A model generated the notes under the pieces. The model saw nothing but the letters and a program-made list of their open reading frames with translations, had not been told where the DNA came from and searched no databases. 64,000 nucleotides of DNA from Ceratopteris richardii (taxonomy: Eukaryota; Streptophyta; Polypodiopsida; Polypodiales; Pteridaceae), in contig CM035423.1 in NCBI GenBank assembly GCA_020310875.1, positions 115,147,917-115,211,916 on the forward strand, in the 5' to 3' direction. Below, piece after piece: positions 22,413 through 33,583 of the stretch. Position 1 is the stretch's first letter; the number at the start of each line of letters is the position of its first letter. Both the position numbers and the translations under genes were made by a program.

Positions 22413-23524
22413 TGTTAAATGTAAAATGAATTATGGGTTAAACTGATACCGATTAAGCGTTACTTTACGTTCTATTCAAATGCTTCTCTTTCACTTGGTT
22501 CCAAATCTTTAACCGCGATCATTCTCTTAGCCACGTGGGTTCTTGGGAGTGGTAGGGGTCTGTTAGAAAGAGGCCCTGTACTATTTTCCCAACTTTTCAC
22601 ACACTCATAAGTACTCCATCACGTCTTAGCTCAGTGGTTGATTCTGACTACTGACAACTATTCGGCATGCGGAAACTTAGGACTTCTGGACTGAATCTGC
22701 TATAGTAATGGAGCAGAGGTCCTGTTCTGACTTATAACTAATAGAATACTCAACTTCATTAATTGGATACTACTCAATATGCTGCTTCCGTGTGACAGAT
22801 AGGTATACCGAACAATAATACAACAGACAGCTATAATCGAGATTACGCAAACTTATCGTATACCAACTCAAGCAACAAGTTCCTACCACAGTTGATTCAT
22901 CACAACTTACCAATGCTTCTGTTCACGTACAGACCTTTACCGATACAAGTTCTTCCTGAGATCGGAATCCTCAGTGAACGCAGACTATCGTATCGAATCT
23001 GATCACTTAACCGGAAAAATACAAATAGTTCACTTCGGCCTTACACAGTCCCTCGGAGGATGATAACCACACTATTCCGTGAAGAAAAAGATCCAAAAAA
23101 CCGCGTATAACTTATCCCAAACAGATTCACAACACAAAACTACCGAATAGAACTCGGCACGACAGAAGTGATAGTAGAATAGTTAGATGCGAACAGAACA
23201 GAACAGAACTCAATATTCTCATCAATACCTTACACACAATCTCAAACAGGATGCTCGCAGTTTCCCAAACGGACTCAGTAAAACCGACTGAACAGAATAC
23301 GTACACACACAATGCTGCACTTGTAATCTTCAAACATCTCAGCTCGAGACTTAATCAACACACTACAATACCCAACAGAAGCAGAGATGCTTCCCCAAAA
23401 ACTGCCGGTCTTTACCGCTTTCCTTTGTGCGCTTTAAATAGAAGTCTGCTACAATGTTTCCGTGAATCCACTTTTTACGGCACCTGTCCGGGTTCATCCG
23501 TCCTGGTTCGACGGCCCTCTAACA
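22413..23524 (-). repeat. 3' LTR of element C (left copy)
   Basis: It runs TGTTAAATGTAAAATG to GGCCCTCTAACA on the plus strand, 1112 bp, the same length as the right copy. There is no purine tract next to it in the element's orientation; instead a tRNA-like sequence (23526-23550) is found there. Confidence 0.95.
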
Positions 23525-23525
23525 C

Positions 23526-23617
23526 TGGCACGCACGGTGGACTCGAACCCGCAGGTGCATTACTGTCTGCAACATCTTTTTGCACTGCCTGTCGGTCCAT
23601 ACCAGGGTTTGACTCCC
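23526..23617. other. tRNA-like motifs at the 3' junction of C
   Basis: Directly after the left LTR the plus strand reads TGGCACGCACGGTGG, then ACTCGAACCC. In reverse this gives GGGTTCGAGTCC...TGCCA, a perfect pol III B box followed by a CCA-type end. A second B-box-like GGGTTTGACTCCC lies in the opposite direction at 23605-23617. No full cloverleaf or A box is seen. Confidence 0.45.
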
Positions 23618-25750
23618 CAATCCTTTTTGACCGCACTTGTTCTAGTGGCGGAACAAGTATAGCCAGCCATCTCCTGCGAAAAAGTGTCCAGCTATTTTGA
23701 ACACGGCTATCCAACTGTTGTTTTAATAAGTCGATGTCCACATTTGTCATCAATGTGGCATTTAGTTCTACGCCCTCATCTTTTAATATCTGCTTTTCGA
23801 ACTCCTGCAATACTTGTATCCTTGACTGCAAAATTTCATTTTCGTCTTGCAGGTGAGCATTCAGGGTAGAAAAACTTGACATTTCGGTTTGAATTTGTGT
23901 TTGGATAGTTTGCTGCCACTGATTAAAGTCTTGGACACACTTTTTTGCGGTGATCAATTCTGCCATTAGATGCCGGTTGTTACTCTGTAACACCTGTATT
24001 AACGCTTCTTTGTCATCCAATTCTTTTTGCATCTGTGTCATTAATGAATTGGACAGTCATCGTGGCAAATAATAACTCGTTTTTGTGCTGAATCGCTTGT
24101 TCTTGTTGCCGTAAATATTGAGAAACCTCTTGAAGTTGGTTTTGCATCCTTATGACAAAATGGGGTTGGGGGTCGTCCGGTGCTTGCTCTGGACTGGCAG
24201 TTGGCAAATTGTCTGCCAATCGTCGTTTAATGGACAGCCGAAACGGCGTCCCTACTGTCTGATTCTGTGCGCTGTTACCTGTGTGGAATAAAGATGCAGA
24301 CGATGTGGAGGGTTGAGCTGCTTCCTCAAGCTCTGTGTGGTGTTCTGAATTTATTTGATCATGTTCACCGGAATAAAAAGGGGGGGACCAGTGTAGCTGC
24401 TTATCCTTTACAGATTGTACAAAATTAAATATAGCAGCTAAATAGGCTGCTAGTCTACTGTTGGTGTGGGATCTTCTCTTATCCCCGACAATGATTTGTG
24501 CGTAGAGGTGGTTATAGAGCCAATGTGTCCAGCTAACCGGACCTCCTTCTTCGGCATGCAATAGGGGGGAAAAATTTTCTTTCGACATTAAGTCGAATTT
24601 TACTAGTAAACAAAGCTTTTCTAAATACCATTTAAATTGTTCTCGTCGTCCTCATTTGAACATTTAAGATATCGGGCACCATCATAGAGTGGTAGTTTAA
24701 ATACGGCTGAGACGAGCTGGGGCGAAAATCGTACCTAATTGAGAATGAAGCCGCTGGTTTGTCGCATGCTATGTAATTGGTCCTCTGCATCGTCATTAGC
24801 AATCCACTGTTTCCACGGTAATTGGGCAAACTGGAGGAGCTCTATCTTTCGTAGCCAGTCTTCATTCTTTTGCGATTTGATGTCGAGCTCGATTTTAAAT
24901 TCGGTGGAGAATTTATGCTGAGTCTTTTCTGATGCAGAAGTTACTGCGTCATCTGCTTCATCTTGTAGGGTAGTATCTGTTGTCGTTACCACATGGGTCT
25001 GTGTATGGGTGCGCTTTCTGAGTTGCCAACGGAGAATGTCAGATTCCAACATGCTTGGTTAAGGGTTGCTGAGAAGAATATGCTGGAAGTTGCTAACTGG
25101 GGCTGAATCTCGAAGAATACTAATGAAGAAAGCTATGCTCTGTATACGCATTTTATAAACACTGGTGCTTGAACGGCCATTTGCGATACTGATTGTATGT
25201 CAGTAGGACATGACTCTTCCCTCTCTTGATAATATTTGTATCAGAGTAAAAATCATTATGCCGCATGTTATACTGTAGATTGGTGCTAGACTGAACAAGA
25301 TTTTTCATGTGCGAAAATGTCAGAAAACCAAAAGTTGATTATCATATTCATACATTATGAATTTGGATGGGCGAATATACTTATTCTTCGATGAGACCTT
25401 CGAGATACATAGTCCTAGCCGATCTAAATGTTCGAGCTATCTTTTTCTTAAGAGTTTCTAATAGTTGTTTTAGCGTATCAGGCTCTAGAAGCTGCGCATC
25501 TATTCTAGCAGAGCTAAGTGCGATTGCTTCGGTGAGCACATTCTCGGCCTGGGTCTGCACAAAAGCTTCCTGTAGATAGAAATCGTTGGATAGTGCGGCG
25601 TCCCTGGAAGTCTTCATTTCGTCCAGTTTGGTCTTCAGCTCTGCAATATACTCCTTTTGGTTGCGCACTTGGTTGTCTAGTCGTTCAAACTGCTGAGTTT
25701 GGAAATCCAGAGTTTTCTTGAATGCATCTCGGTCTTTGCGCATCCTGTCG
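23540..25750 (-). pseudogene. Element C 3' block, coiled-coil part
   Basis: Several minus-strand frames after the first 3' ORF are rich in heptad patterns. Examples are RKDRDAFKKTLDFQTQQFER near 25720, NKHLM-like segments (LIQVLQSNNRHLMAELITAK) near 23950, and HAEEGGPVSWTHWLYNHLYA near 24560. A glutamine/glutamate-rich stretch lies between. No enzyme domain, signal peptide or membrane segment is visible. The role is unknown; the position is that of the extra 3' gene of Athila-type elements. Broken. Confidence 0.55.
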
Positions 25751-25872
25751 ATATCCTTTAAGTGTTGGCCTTCCCGTATTAGTTGTGTTTTGAGGATACT
25801 GTTAACTTCATTTGCGCATTCTTCGGCTCGCCGTAACTGTTCTTGGATTTGTTCGGTTTCTTTCTGTTGATC

Positions 25873-26271
25873 CTAATTCTTCTGGATGGCTTCCTGCATT
25901 TGAGTCTTTGTCTCTGCGATCAATTTTTCGAGGGAGGCGTTGATATCTTCTTTTTCGTGGAGGGTGACCTTCAGAGCTCGGATTTCTTCATGCGCGGCGT
26001 GTAGGAGTCGATCTTTGGCTGCAAGTTGCTCGAGGGCTGCATCTCGTTGCTCTACTAGGGTCTGTTCTGCCGAGAATTTGGCTTGGAGCTCTGCTAACTG
26101 CGTCTGGAGCTGATGGTTCTCAATCTTTGTGGCTTCTATTTCTTCCTGGAGGGGGGTGATGTCAGCTTCCAGGACGTCGACCTTGTATTGGTATTCGGCC
26201 TTCAGGTTGTCCGTGGCTTCCTTAAACTGTATGGGCAGCTGGTGTGATAACTGCATGAGGAACTGCCCCAT
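25873..26271 (-). pseudogene. Element C 3' block, long coiled coil
   Basis: A run of about 130 residues is almost pure coiled coil: LQEEIEATKIENHQLQTQLA, LQAKFSAEQTLVEQRDAALE and HEEIRALKVTLHEKEDINAS. It probably makes rods or oligomers. It belongs to the same 3' block as the neighbouring frames. Confidence 0.6.
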
Positions 26272-26493
26272 GGAGGCTAGTTCCGAAAATACATTGGGTG
26301 GTGGTGGTGGTTGACGAGGCTGAGAGGAGGTATCGGTGAGGAGATTCTGGGAGTTTGGCGGAGAGTAGTTAGGGGAGGAAGAGGAGGAGGGTGTAGGTTC
26401 AGAACCGGGTCGGCGAGATGGTTCCGGTGGGATGTTGGGGTTGACAGGTGGGGTAGGCAGAACAGAGTCAGTCGTAGTTACCTTTGCAACGGT

Positions 26494-27476
26494 CTATTGT
26501 TCGGCTTCTGTATGATTGATGGCCGCAATAAGTTCATCCAATGCTTTTGTGGCGGTTTCCGGTTCATCCTGTTGATGCTCAGATTCCTTTTCGGTGGACA
26601 ATATCTCTGTATCTGCTTGGTTTTGCTGGTCTTGTTGCTCTGTCGAAGTGTCGTTGTGTATTGAAGTGGCGGTGTCGTGGTAAGTTTCTTCTTGCTTATC
26701 CTCTTCGGCGTCGTGTTTCTTTCCGGCAGATGCTTGGACTTCACTTTCTGAAGAGCTGATCCTGATTCGCTTCGTGCGGAAGAGTTGATTGATCTCTTCG
26801 TCGTCTTCTTCAGTTTCCTCGAGTGGTTGTGCTGATTCTTCGTGCCTAAGTGCTGGGCCTGTGGGTGGGGGTTGTGCGGCGAGAATGGTTGGGAAGAGGA
26901 AGGAGATGATGTGGGGAAGGCGAGAGCGCGGAGAGCTGCCCTTCTGGAGTTGTTTTACTATAGCGACGGCTTCCTTATGGATTCGTTGGAAAAAATAAGA
27001 GGCAAAGTTGACAGGTTCGCGGGTGGCTAACTCTAGGGCGGAATAGAAGGGGCGAGAGATGCCGTAGGTTCGTTTTTGCAGGTTGAGGATTGCTACGAGG
27101 AACTGTAGGGCGGATCGTTCGGGTTCTGGGCAGCAGAGAATGGCATATTCGTTTGATGAGGAGCGGGGAAAGAGTTCGGTCATGCGAGCGATAGGGATGC
27201 TAGGACCATTTTCGCGTCCTTGCGGGGTGAGGCGATAGGCTGTAGCGAAGGCTTGGCAGGTGATGACGGTTCTATATGGGAGGCAAGGGAAGACCCACTG
27301 TCGTTCGGTGATGGGGAATTGGGCGATGGCATGGATGATTTGTGCGGAGAAGGGATGGGCTTCCACTGAGTGCCAGGGCAACTCAGCGAAGTTGGACAAT
27401 CCTCTGCAGCGCAGGTATTCGCCGACGTCTGTCGGGATACCATCACGGAAAGCAGTGTAGTTGGCTAGCGCTTCCA
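26494..27476 (-). CDS. Element C 3' ORF, helical domain protein
   Basis: The likely start is MEALANYTAFRDGIPTDVGE, giving about 327 residues. The first 200 residues look like one globular, mostly helical domain (HPFSAQIIHAIAQFPITERQ, LPYRTVITCQAFATAYRLTP, GISRPFYSALELATREPVNF). A very acidic, Glu/Gln/Thr-rich tail follows. There is no hydrophobic signal or membrane anchor, so it is not an obvious envelope. It lies in the sense direction of C, after integrase, like the first 3' ORF of B. The family is known to express such ORFs from spliced RNA. Function unknown. Confidence 0.6.
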
Positions 27477-27949
27477 TGGTGTTTACAAGCACACTTACAG
27501 GTAACACAGAAGACAAGGATAATACGTATAGTCTCGAGAACACAATAGTGTTATGGCGCAACCGAGGGGGTTAAATAAGGAGAACACGGTGGGGGGGGGA
27601 AGGGGGTGGGTATCATTGTGCGGTGCGGGAAAGGTACTGTTTGCATGCTGGCGTGTGTGCTTGAGTGACCGATAGGGAGAGGCGGCTGGTAACATAAAGA
27701 TTCGTACAAAACACAACTAAAAAGGGAGAAAAAGAAAAAAAAGAAAAACGCAAAAATTTATACAAAACGCGGTTCGCCACCGAATAATTTAATGCGTACT
27801 AGTAGTGGGATAATACGGCCGTAGCTTTGACCCATTGATTACCTTTGGAAGTGGATTTCCGGTCAACGTAGTCAACCGAAAAGTTGCCGAACCGATTTGT
27901 TCTAAGATCTTGAAAGGTCCGAACCATCGTAGTTTGAATTTTCATGCTG

Positions 27950-28950
27950 CTCTATCCGATTTTGTGTTATAGAAGAGTACAAGCTGACCTATCGAAAAGA
28001 TTGGAGTCTTCAAATATCGATCGTGTGTCTTGGCTTGCCTTAGTTGTACTTCGCGCATAGTTAAAAAACTAAGCCATCGGTGCTCATCAAGTTCTCTGAG
28101 TGCGTCCATTCTTGCTGTTAGTGAATATTCTGGTAGCATTTTCTGAGTGATTGCTACACGCAGACTTGGGATGACTAATTCCATGGGTGCTATTGCTTCT
28201 AAGCCATAAGCTAGTTTGAAAGGTGTCAAGCCTGTTGTTACCTTATATGTAGTCCGGTAAGCCCATAATACTGCAGGTAGTAGTTGATCCCATCTTTCCG
28301 GTGCTTCCATGATCAATTTCCGGAGGATATTCAAAAGTGATTTGTTTGTACTTTCGGCCAATCCATTGGCACGTGGATAATAAGGAGAGCTAAAATTATG
28401 TGTAACCTGGAATGATTGTGTAAGAACCTTCATTAGATTGTTCACAAAGTGAGTGCCTTGATCTGAGACAATTTCCAGGGGTAAGCCAAATCGTGGGAAG
28501 ACATCCGTGAGTAGACATTTTGCTACCGTAACCGCTGTAGCAGATCGTAAAGCCCATGCTTCTGCCCATCTTGTTGCATAGTCTGTACAGGTTAGTATGT
28601 ATCTGTTGTTACTGAAGACTGCTGGGGGTGTGATTGGACCGATAAAATCTAGTCCCCATTTCTGAAATGGTTTGAGTGGTAAGATGGGTTGCAGTGGAAA
28701 AAGATGACTTTGCAAAGGCTGACCAGTTCTTTGACAAGTATCACATTGTTTAACAAACTGTGCGACATCTCTGTACATCGTTGGCCACCAGAGACCTCCT
28801 TGCAGAATTTTCCGGTGAGTTAAGTCTACTGCAAAATGGCCAGCAGAAGGAATTGAGTGCGCCAAAGTGATAACTGAATTAACCTCATGAGGTGGAATAC
28901 AGCGAAGTAAGATTCCAGTATGATCTGTATAATATAGTTCTCCTGCTACG
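27950..28950 (-). CDS. Element C integrase
   Basis: There is a single H2C2 zinc module (AHSIPSAGHFAVDLTHRKIL to CDTCQRTG near 28740). The DDE core has GLDFIGPITPPAVFSNNRYI (first Asp), IVSDQGTHFVNNLMKVL (second Asp) and YYPRANGLAESTNKSLLNIL (Glu). A C-terminal RDRY/KTPIFSIGQLVLFYN-type segment closes it, with no chromodomain. It would insert the cDNA. Only one zinc module is seen, unlike element B. Confidence 0.88.
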
Positions 28951-29149
28951 AGCCCGAATCGACGGCTAAAAACTACCAATTTCCTTCGAACTGCCTTGGT
29001 CGTCTCAGATGGGAAGCATCCTTCGGTGAGAAAAGTTAGAATCTGATCATAGTATGTAGATGGTGCTTGTGGGTGAGCCGTCTCATCGGATAGTGGTTCA
29101 GCATTATAAATCGCAGGAGTCGTGTCATCTATGCCCACCGGAGCTTCAC

Positions 29150-29560
29150 CGGAATCCAGGCGAGATAAAAAATCTGCTAGTGCATGTGCATTTCCGGGTC
29201 GGTGAATGACGTCATAGTCGAATTCTTGTAAAAGTAGCACCCATCGTGCTAACCGTCCTCCTAAATGCTGTTGTCTTACTAGATAAACAAGGGCAGCATG
29301 ATCCACATGAAAGGTAAATTTTCGGCCTAATAAATAATGTCTGAACTTTTTAATTGAGTAAATCAATCCGAGGCATTCTCTTTCAGTAGTGGAGTAATTC
29401 TTTTCTGCCGGTGCAAGCCTTCTATTGGCGTAATAAACAGGGCGAAACCACTTATTTGTTTGCTGCATCAGAATACTGCCAATTGCAATATCTGAAGCGT
29501 CGACAAAAACATGGAACGGATTGTCCCAGTCCGGTGGTTGTAAAATTGGAGCTTGCGTCA
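29150..29560 (-). CDS. Element C RNase H
   Basis: Gypsy RNase H landmarks are FHVFVDASDIAIGSILMQ, YYANRRLAPAEKNYSTTERE, KFRHYLLGRKFTFHVDHAAL and PGNAHALADFLSRLDSG. It would remove RNA from the RNA/DNA hybrid. It shares its frame with the integrase. Confidence 0.88.
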
Positions 29561-29639
29561 AGAGATACTTGAGCCGATCAAATGTAGTTTGGCATTCTTC
29601 AGTCCATTCAAACTGTCAGGGAGTTTTTGTGATTAACCT

Positions 29640-30600
29640 GTTTAATGGTACTGCTAGGTGAGCAAGCCATCGTAAGTGTCTGCCATGCCACCGTATTTGA
29701 CCCATAAAACGCATTACTTCTTTTGGAGTTGCAGGTACCGGGGCTTCTAATATTGCCGAAATTTTATCTGGGTCTACTCGGATACCTTGAGCAGATACAA
29801 TATGCCCAAGTAGTTTGCCACATGAAACCGCAAACACGGATTTGTTTGGGTTAAGACAGAGTCTATATTCTCTACATTTCTGAAAACAACATCGTAAATG
29901 ACTTAAATGTGCTATCATCTTCCCAAAAATCGAGAAGTCGTCAAGATATACTTGCATGAATGAAGTAAGATAAGGAGAAAATATCTCCTGCATACATCGC
30001 TGAAATGTGCTTGGTGCATTTCTTAATCCGAACCACATTACGGTGCAGGCGAAGACACCCCAATTGGTAATGAAAGCAGTTTTTGGTATATCTTCTTCAG
30101 CCATTCTAACCTGATTGTAACCGCTGTATCCGTCTAAGAATGAATACATTTCGTGGCCTGCTACCCTATCAAGCATGGTATCCAAAAAAGGGATCCGGAA
30201 AGGATCTGGTACTGTTGCTGCGTTCAATTTCTGGTAATCTACACAGATTCGTAGTTGCTTATTTTTCTTTGGCACAATCACAATTGGTGAAATCCATTCA
30301 GCATGTTCTACTGGTACGATGAATCCTACTTTTAATAATCTGTCAAGTTCGTCTTTTACCTGAGAGGCATAATTGGGATTCATCCGATAGCTGGGCTGCC
30401 TATTTGGTTTAGCTTCAGGCTTCAGCATGACTCTGTGCTGATATATGCGCGGATCTAATCCTTTCATATCTTTGTAATCCCATGCAAAGACGTCTGAGAA
30501 TTCTCGAAGGAGCTGAATCAAATTAGCCTGAAAAATTTCCGGTAAGTTTTGCTTTATTTTTACAGGTCGAGGATTATCCTTGTCTCCCAGATTGTACGTG
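29640..30600 (-). CDS. Element C reverse transcriptase
   Basis: RT landmarks in order: WDYKDMKGLDPRIYQHRVML, LDRLLKVGFIVPVEHAEWIS, PIVIVPKKNKQLRICVDYQK, MYSFLDGYSGYNQVRMAEED, GLRNAPSTFQRCMQEIF and the catalytic YLDD (about 29938-29952), then LGHIVSAQGIRVDPDKI. The closest style is the Athila/Tat branch (AGHEMYSFLDGYSGYNQV). Confidence 0.9.
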
Positions 30601-30668
30601 ATCAACTGGTCTTCAGGGACATAAAATTGTTGTGGGTTCTCTATATCCTCTGTTGGCTTGAATAATGG

Positions 30669-32798
30669 TTATAATTCAGTATCTGCTTGGTCAGACTGTT
30701 CGGTGATAGCTACTACTGCACAAACTGAAGTGTTCCAGTTATTAATGACAGACTGTAGATCAACAGTTCCTAGAGACATCAAATCGGCGTTATTTTTCAG
30801 AAATTGCTCTTCTTCATCATCTGATAGTCCATCTAACATATGAACTGGTTCAGCGAGATAAGGTCTGGCGTGAAGTTCGCAGGGTTGTATAGCATCTAGT
30901 TTTACCACATATTTACGATTGGCATCCTTGAATGTGAGCTCTTGTGCAGACCAGTCCTGTATTACCTTTGCATGCTTCAGCCAAGGTCGGCCGAAAAGAA
31001 GGTTGTAATCCAAGGTGGATTCGGGTAGATCTAGTATAACAAAAGTCATTTTGAAAGTCGTACCTTGTAGAGTAATAGGTACATTCCGTACAAGTCCTAC
31101 GGGATGGACTCTAGATTGATCAGCCATTCTGACGAAGAATTGAACTGGTTCGATTTCGGTCCAGCCTAGCTTTTTACATAATGCTGCGGTTGCAATGTTT
31201 ACGCCGGAGCCTCCGTCAATTAAGACCTGCGTGATCTTCTGATTCTTATACCATACTGTAATCAAAGGCACTGCATGATCAACCGTAGAATCAGATTCTG
31301 GTTGAACTGCAGCGGTTGCTGGAATGCAAGAGGATGCCGGGGTAAAATGTTGTTGAAACTGTTGCCGGATTCCAGGTACTAACGTCAAAAGTTGGCCGAG
31401 AGGTAGGGTGATAGATGCCTTGGATAAAATTTCCCAGGCCTGTTGAGATTGGTTATCCTGCTCTTTTGAACTTGAAGTTTCTGCTGTTGCTGAAGTATCC
31501 GCTGTTATGTCTTCTGCTGATGGTTGTTTTACTGCTGCTTTTTTTTGTTGCATTCCTTCCTTTGCTGCCGAGGTCTGAGTCACCGGAATGGGTTCTGGGA
31601 ACACTGGAGGTTCTGTGGCGGTCCAGTGACTAGCCTTGTTATACATCCTATGTTGTTCTCGTATCCCTGGTTCAAATACTTCTGCTGCTGGCTGCAGTTG
31701 TTTACCTGATCGGGTCTGGACTGTAGCAGTTTGCGTTTCTACCGGAGTAATCTGTACCATGTTGGCCATTGGGTTTTGCCGCTCCTTCTTCCTCTGATCA
31801 TACTCAGCTGCGTCTTTGCAATATCTTCTAATGTGTCCGAATTCACCACAAAAATGACAGCGTGGTGGTGGTAAATTGGGGTTTTCCGATGGTGGTCCGT
31901 TCTGCCATCGGTTGGCATTATAATTGTTGTTCCTTTGTCCTCGGTAGTTCCGATATCCCTGTGGTTGATTGTTTCTCAGTTGCGGAGGTACATAGTGATT
32001 TGCTGCCTGTCCATGTTCTTGAATAACAGCATTGATTGTTGCTGTTCCCTGTATTCTAGCATTGTAGACACAATTTCCGGTGGAGTGTCCGGCAGTGTTG
32101 CAGATAGCGCAGAATGTTTGATTTAGCGCACAGTTAGCACTTGTATGTCCTGAATTTTTGCACGTGGTGCAGTATACTTGCCTGGTTATATCTTCAGTCA
32201 TAATTTTGTTTGTCCTTAACCATTCCAAGTCTTCTGAAAATCCACCAACCTTGGATTCTAGTTGCAAAGCCATAGCGATGACTGCATCCAATGTCATTGC
32301 TCCAACACATCTAATAATCATGATCTGCTTCAATTGCGGATTTAAGCCATTGATAAACCATTGAGTGATGACGTCATCAGGTAGATTGGCATGTGCCTGT
32401 GGTATCTGCCGTAAATGTGTTCTGAAGAGAGTAGCGTATTCCTGGACAGTCTGATTTGCCTTCTGTCGGTTATTCTGTAGATAATCAAAGATTTCAGCAG
32501 GGTTCTTCTTTAATCTGAATCGTTGTAGAAAGGCATCTCGTACTGCATCATAGGTACCGAAATGATTAATGTCATATTCCGTAAGCCATCTAGCCGCTTC
32601 ATTGACCAACGTAGATTGAAAAACAATGGCCTTGTATGCCTGATCCGGTGGATGGTTGAGGACTGCATAACTGATCTCGAAAGTGCGTACGTGAGCATCC
32701 GGGTCATCTCCTGGGAATCCACCAAATTTCGTGTAGGTTACTCCTGTTGGAGGGAGCCTTGGTTGACCTAACTGTTGTTGTTGTTGTTGTCCGTTCAT
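30669..32798 (-). CDS. Element C gag-protease
   Basis: A gag core lies at about 32000-32750 (HVRTFEISYAVLNHPPDQAY, AARWLTEYDINHFGTYDAVR, FLQRFRLKKNPAEIFDYLQN). Three canonical CX2CX4HX4C knuckles follow: CTTCKNSGHTSANC, CAICNTAGHSTGNC and CHFCGEFGHIRRYC. A Gln/Glu-rich linker leads to a retropepsin (VLIDGGSGVNIATAALCKKL near 31200, with LLFGRPWLKHAKV after it). It builds the particle, binds RNA and processes the polyprotein. Confidence 0.9.
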   Translation of the reverse strand: MNGQQQQQQLGQPRLPPTGVTYTKFGGFPGDDPDAHVRTFEISYAVLNHPPDQAYKAIVFQSTLVNEAARWLTEYDINHFGTYDAVRDAFLQRFRLKKNPAEIFDYLQNNRQKANQTVQEYATLFRTHLRQIPQAHANLPDDVITQWFINGLNPQLKQIMIIRCVGAMTLDAVIAMALQLESKVGGFSEDLEWLRTNKIMTEDITRQVYCTTCKNSGHTSANCALNQTFCAICNTAGHSTGNCVYNARIQGTATINAVIQEHGQAANHYVPPQLRNNQPQGYRNYRGQRNNNYNANRWQNGPPSENPNLPPPRCHFCGEFGHIRRYCKDAAEYDQRKKERQNPMANMVQITPVETQTATVQTRSGKQLQPAAEVFEPGIREQHRMYNKASHWTATEPPVFPEPIPVTQTSAAKEGMQQKKAAVKQPSAEDITADTSATAETSSSKEQDNQSQQAWEILSKASITLPLGQLLTLVPGIRQQFQQHFTPASSCIPATAAVQPESDSTVDHAVPLITVWYKNQKITQVLIDGGSGVNIATAALCKKLGWTEIEPVQFFVRMADQSRVHPVGLVRNVPITLQGTTFKMTFVILDLPESTLDYNLLFGRPWLKHAKVIQDWSAQELTFKDANRKYVVKLDAIQPCELHARPYLAEPVHMLDGLSDDEEEQFLKNNADLMSLGTVDLQSVINNWNTSVCAVVAITEQSDQADTEL

Positions 32799-32903
32799 CG
32801 TGGGTGTCTCTGGTCCTGTATCTTGAGGTTGATTAGTTGAACTATCAGAATCTGGATCGCCGGACAGCGTGCCTTCCGGTGTGCTGTTTTTGCGCAGGAT
32901 ACC

Positions 32904-33377
32904 TCAGATCTCTGCTTCGAATAGCTCTCCTTTTTTCTGGATGTCCAATATCCGAAATCTTTCTTCCAGACACGCGGGTCTGGCTGAGGATTCTGCAAAA
33001 AATGCTAATCCTTGACCGCCAGTTGATGTTTCTATCACCGGAATATCACCGGAATGAGCTAACAGTCTACCAGACTGTAGCGTTTTTTCGCTTTTACTGA
33101 TTTCTTTTCCTAGAGTTTGTCTAATTTCCAGCGGCGTATTGATAGATTCTGGAATTACTGTACTTTGGTTAGGCTGGGTCGAAGTGACACCAGCATGTAT
33201 CAAAGGCACTGATCGTTCCACCGGAATATGACCAGAATTAATTCTAGCGTCCTTAACTTGCTCGACCACTGAGTCTGGTCGCGTTATACCTTCTTCTTCT
33301 AGAGTTGTTTTTTGTACTTTTCTTGTTCCCGTCGTCTGGGTCCTAGGATACGTTTCACCAGACCGAGTAACCGGCAT
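32904..33377 (-). pseudogene. Element C gag N-terminal region
   Basis: A frame starting MPVTRSGETYPRTQTTGTRK has the TRSG-type opening common in plant gypsy gag. It is polar and low in complexity with no known fold. It starts about 190 bp downstream of the primer site and lies directly ahead of the gag core. Confidence 0.55.
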
Positions 33378-33563
33378 GTATCATTGCCCAGTGATATTAT
33401 CTGAACAGTTTGCAACAATCTGGGTCTGTTGCTACTGTCAGTAAATCAAGTGTTACTGGATGTTTGCTTCTTACAAACCGCTTAGCATTCTAATGCCACT
33501 TTCTCACAAGTAACTCGTAATCAAATACTACTTTACCGCAGAGATTGTTTAACAGTTGCCACT

Positions 33564-33581
33564 TTCCCACAGACGGCGCCA
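33564..33581 (-). other. Primer binding site of element C
   Basis: The minus strand reads TGGCGCCGTCTGTGGGAA two bases after the right LTR. It has the TGGCGCCGTCTGTGGG form common in plant gypsy elements; I do not assign the tRNA with certainty. It fixes the orientation of C. Confidence 0.8.
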
Positions 33582-33583
33582 AA

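Noticed and set aside
23526-23617. A functional tRNA gene
   Set aside because: B box only. T-stem pairing is poor and no A box or full cloverleaf is visible.
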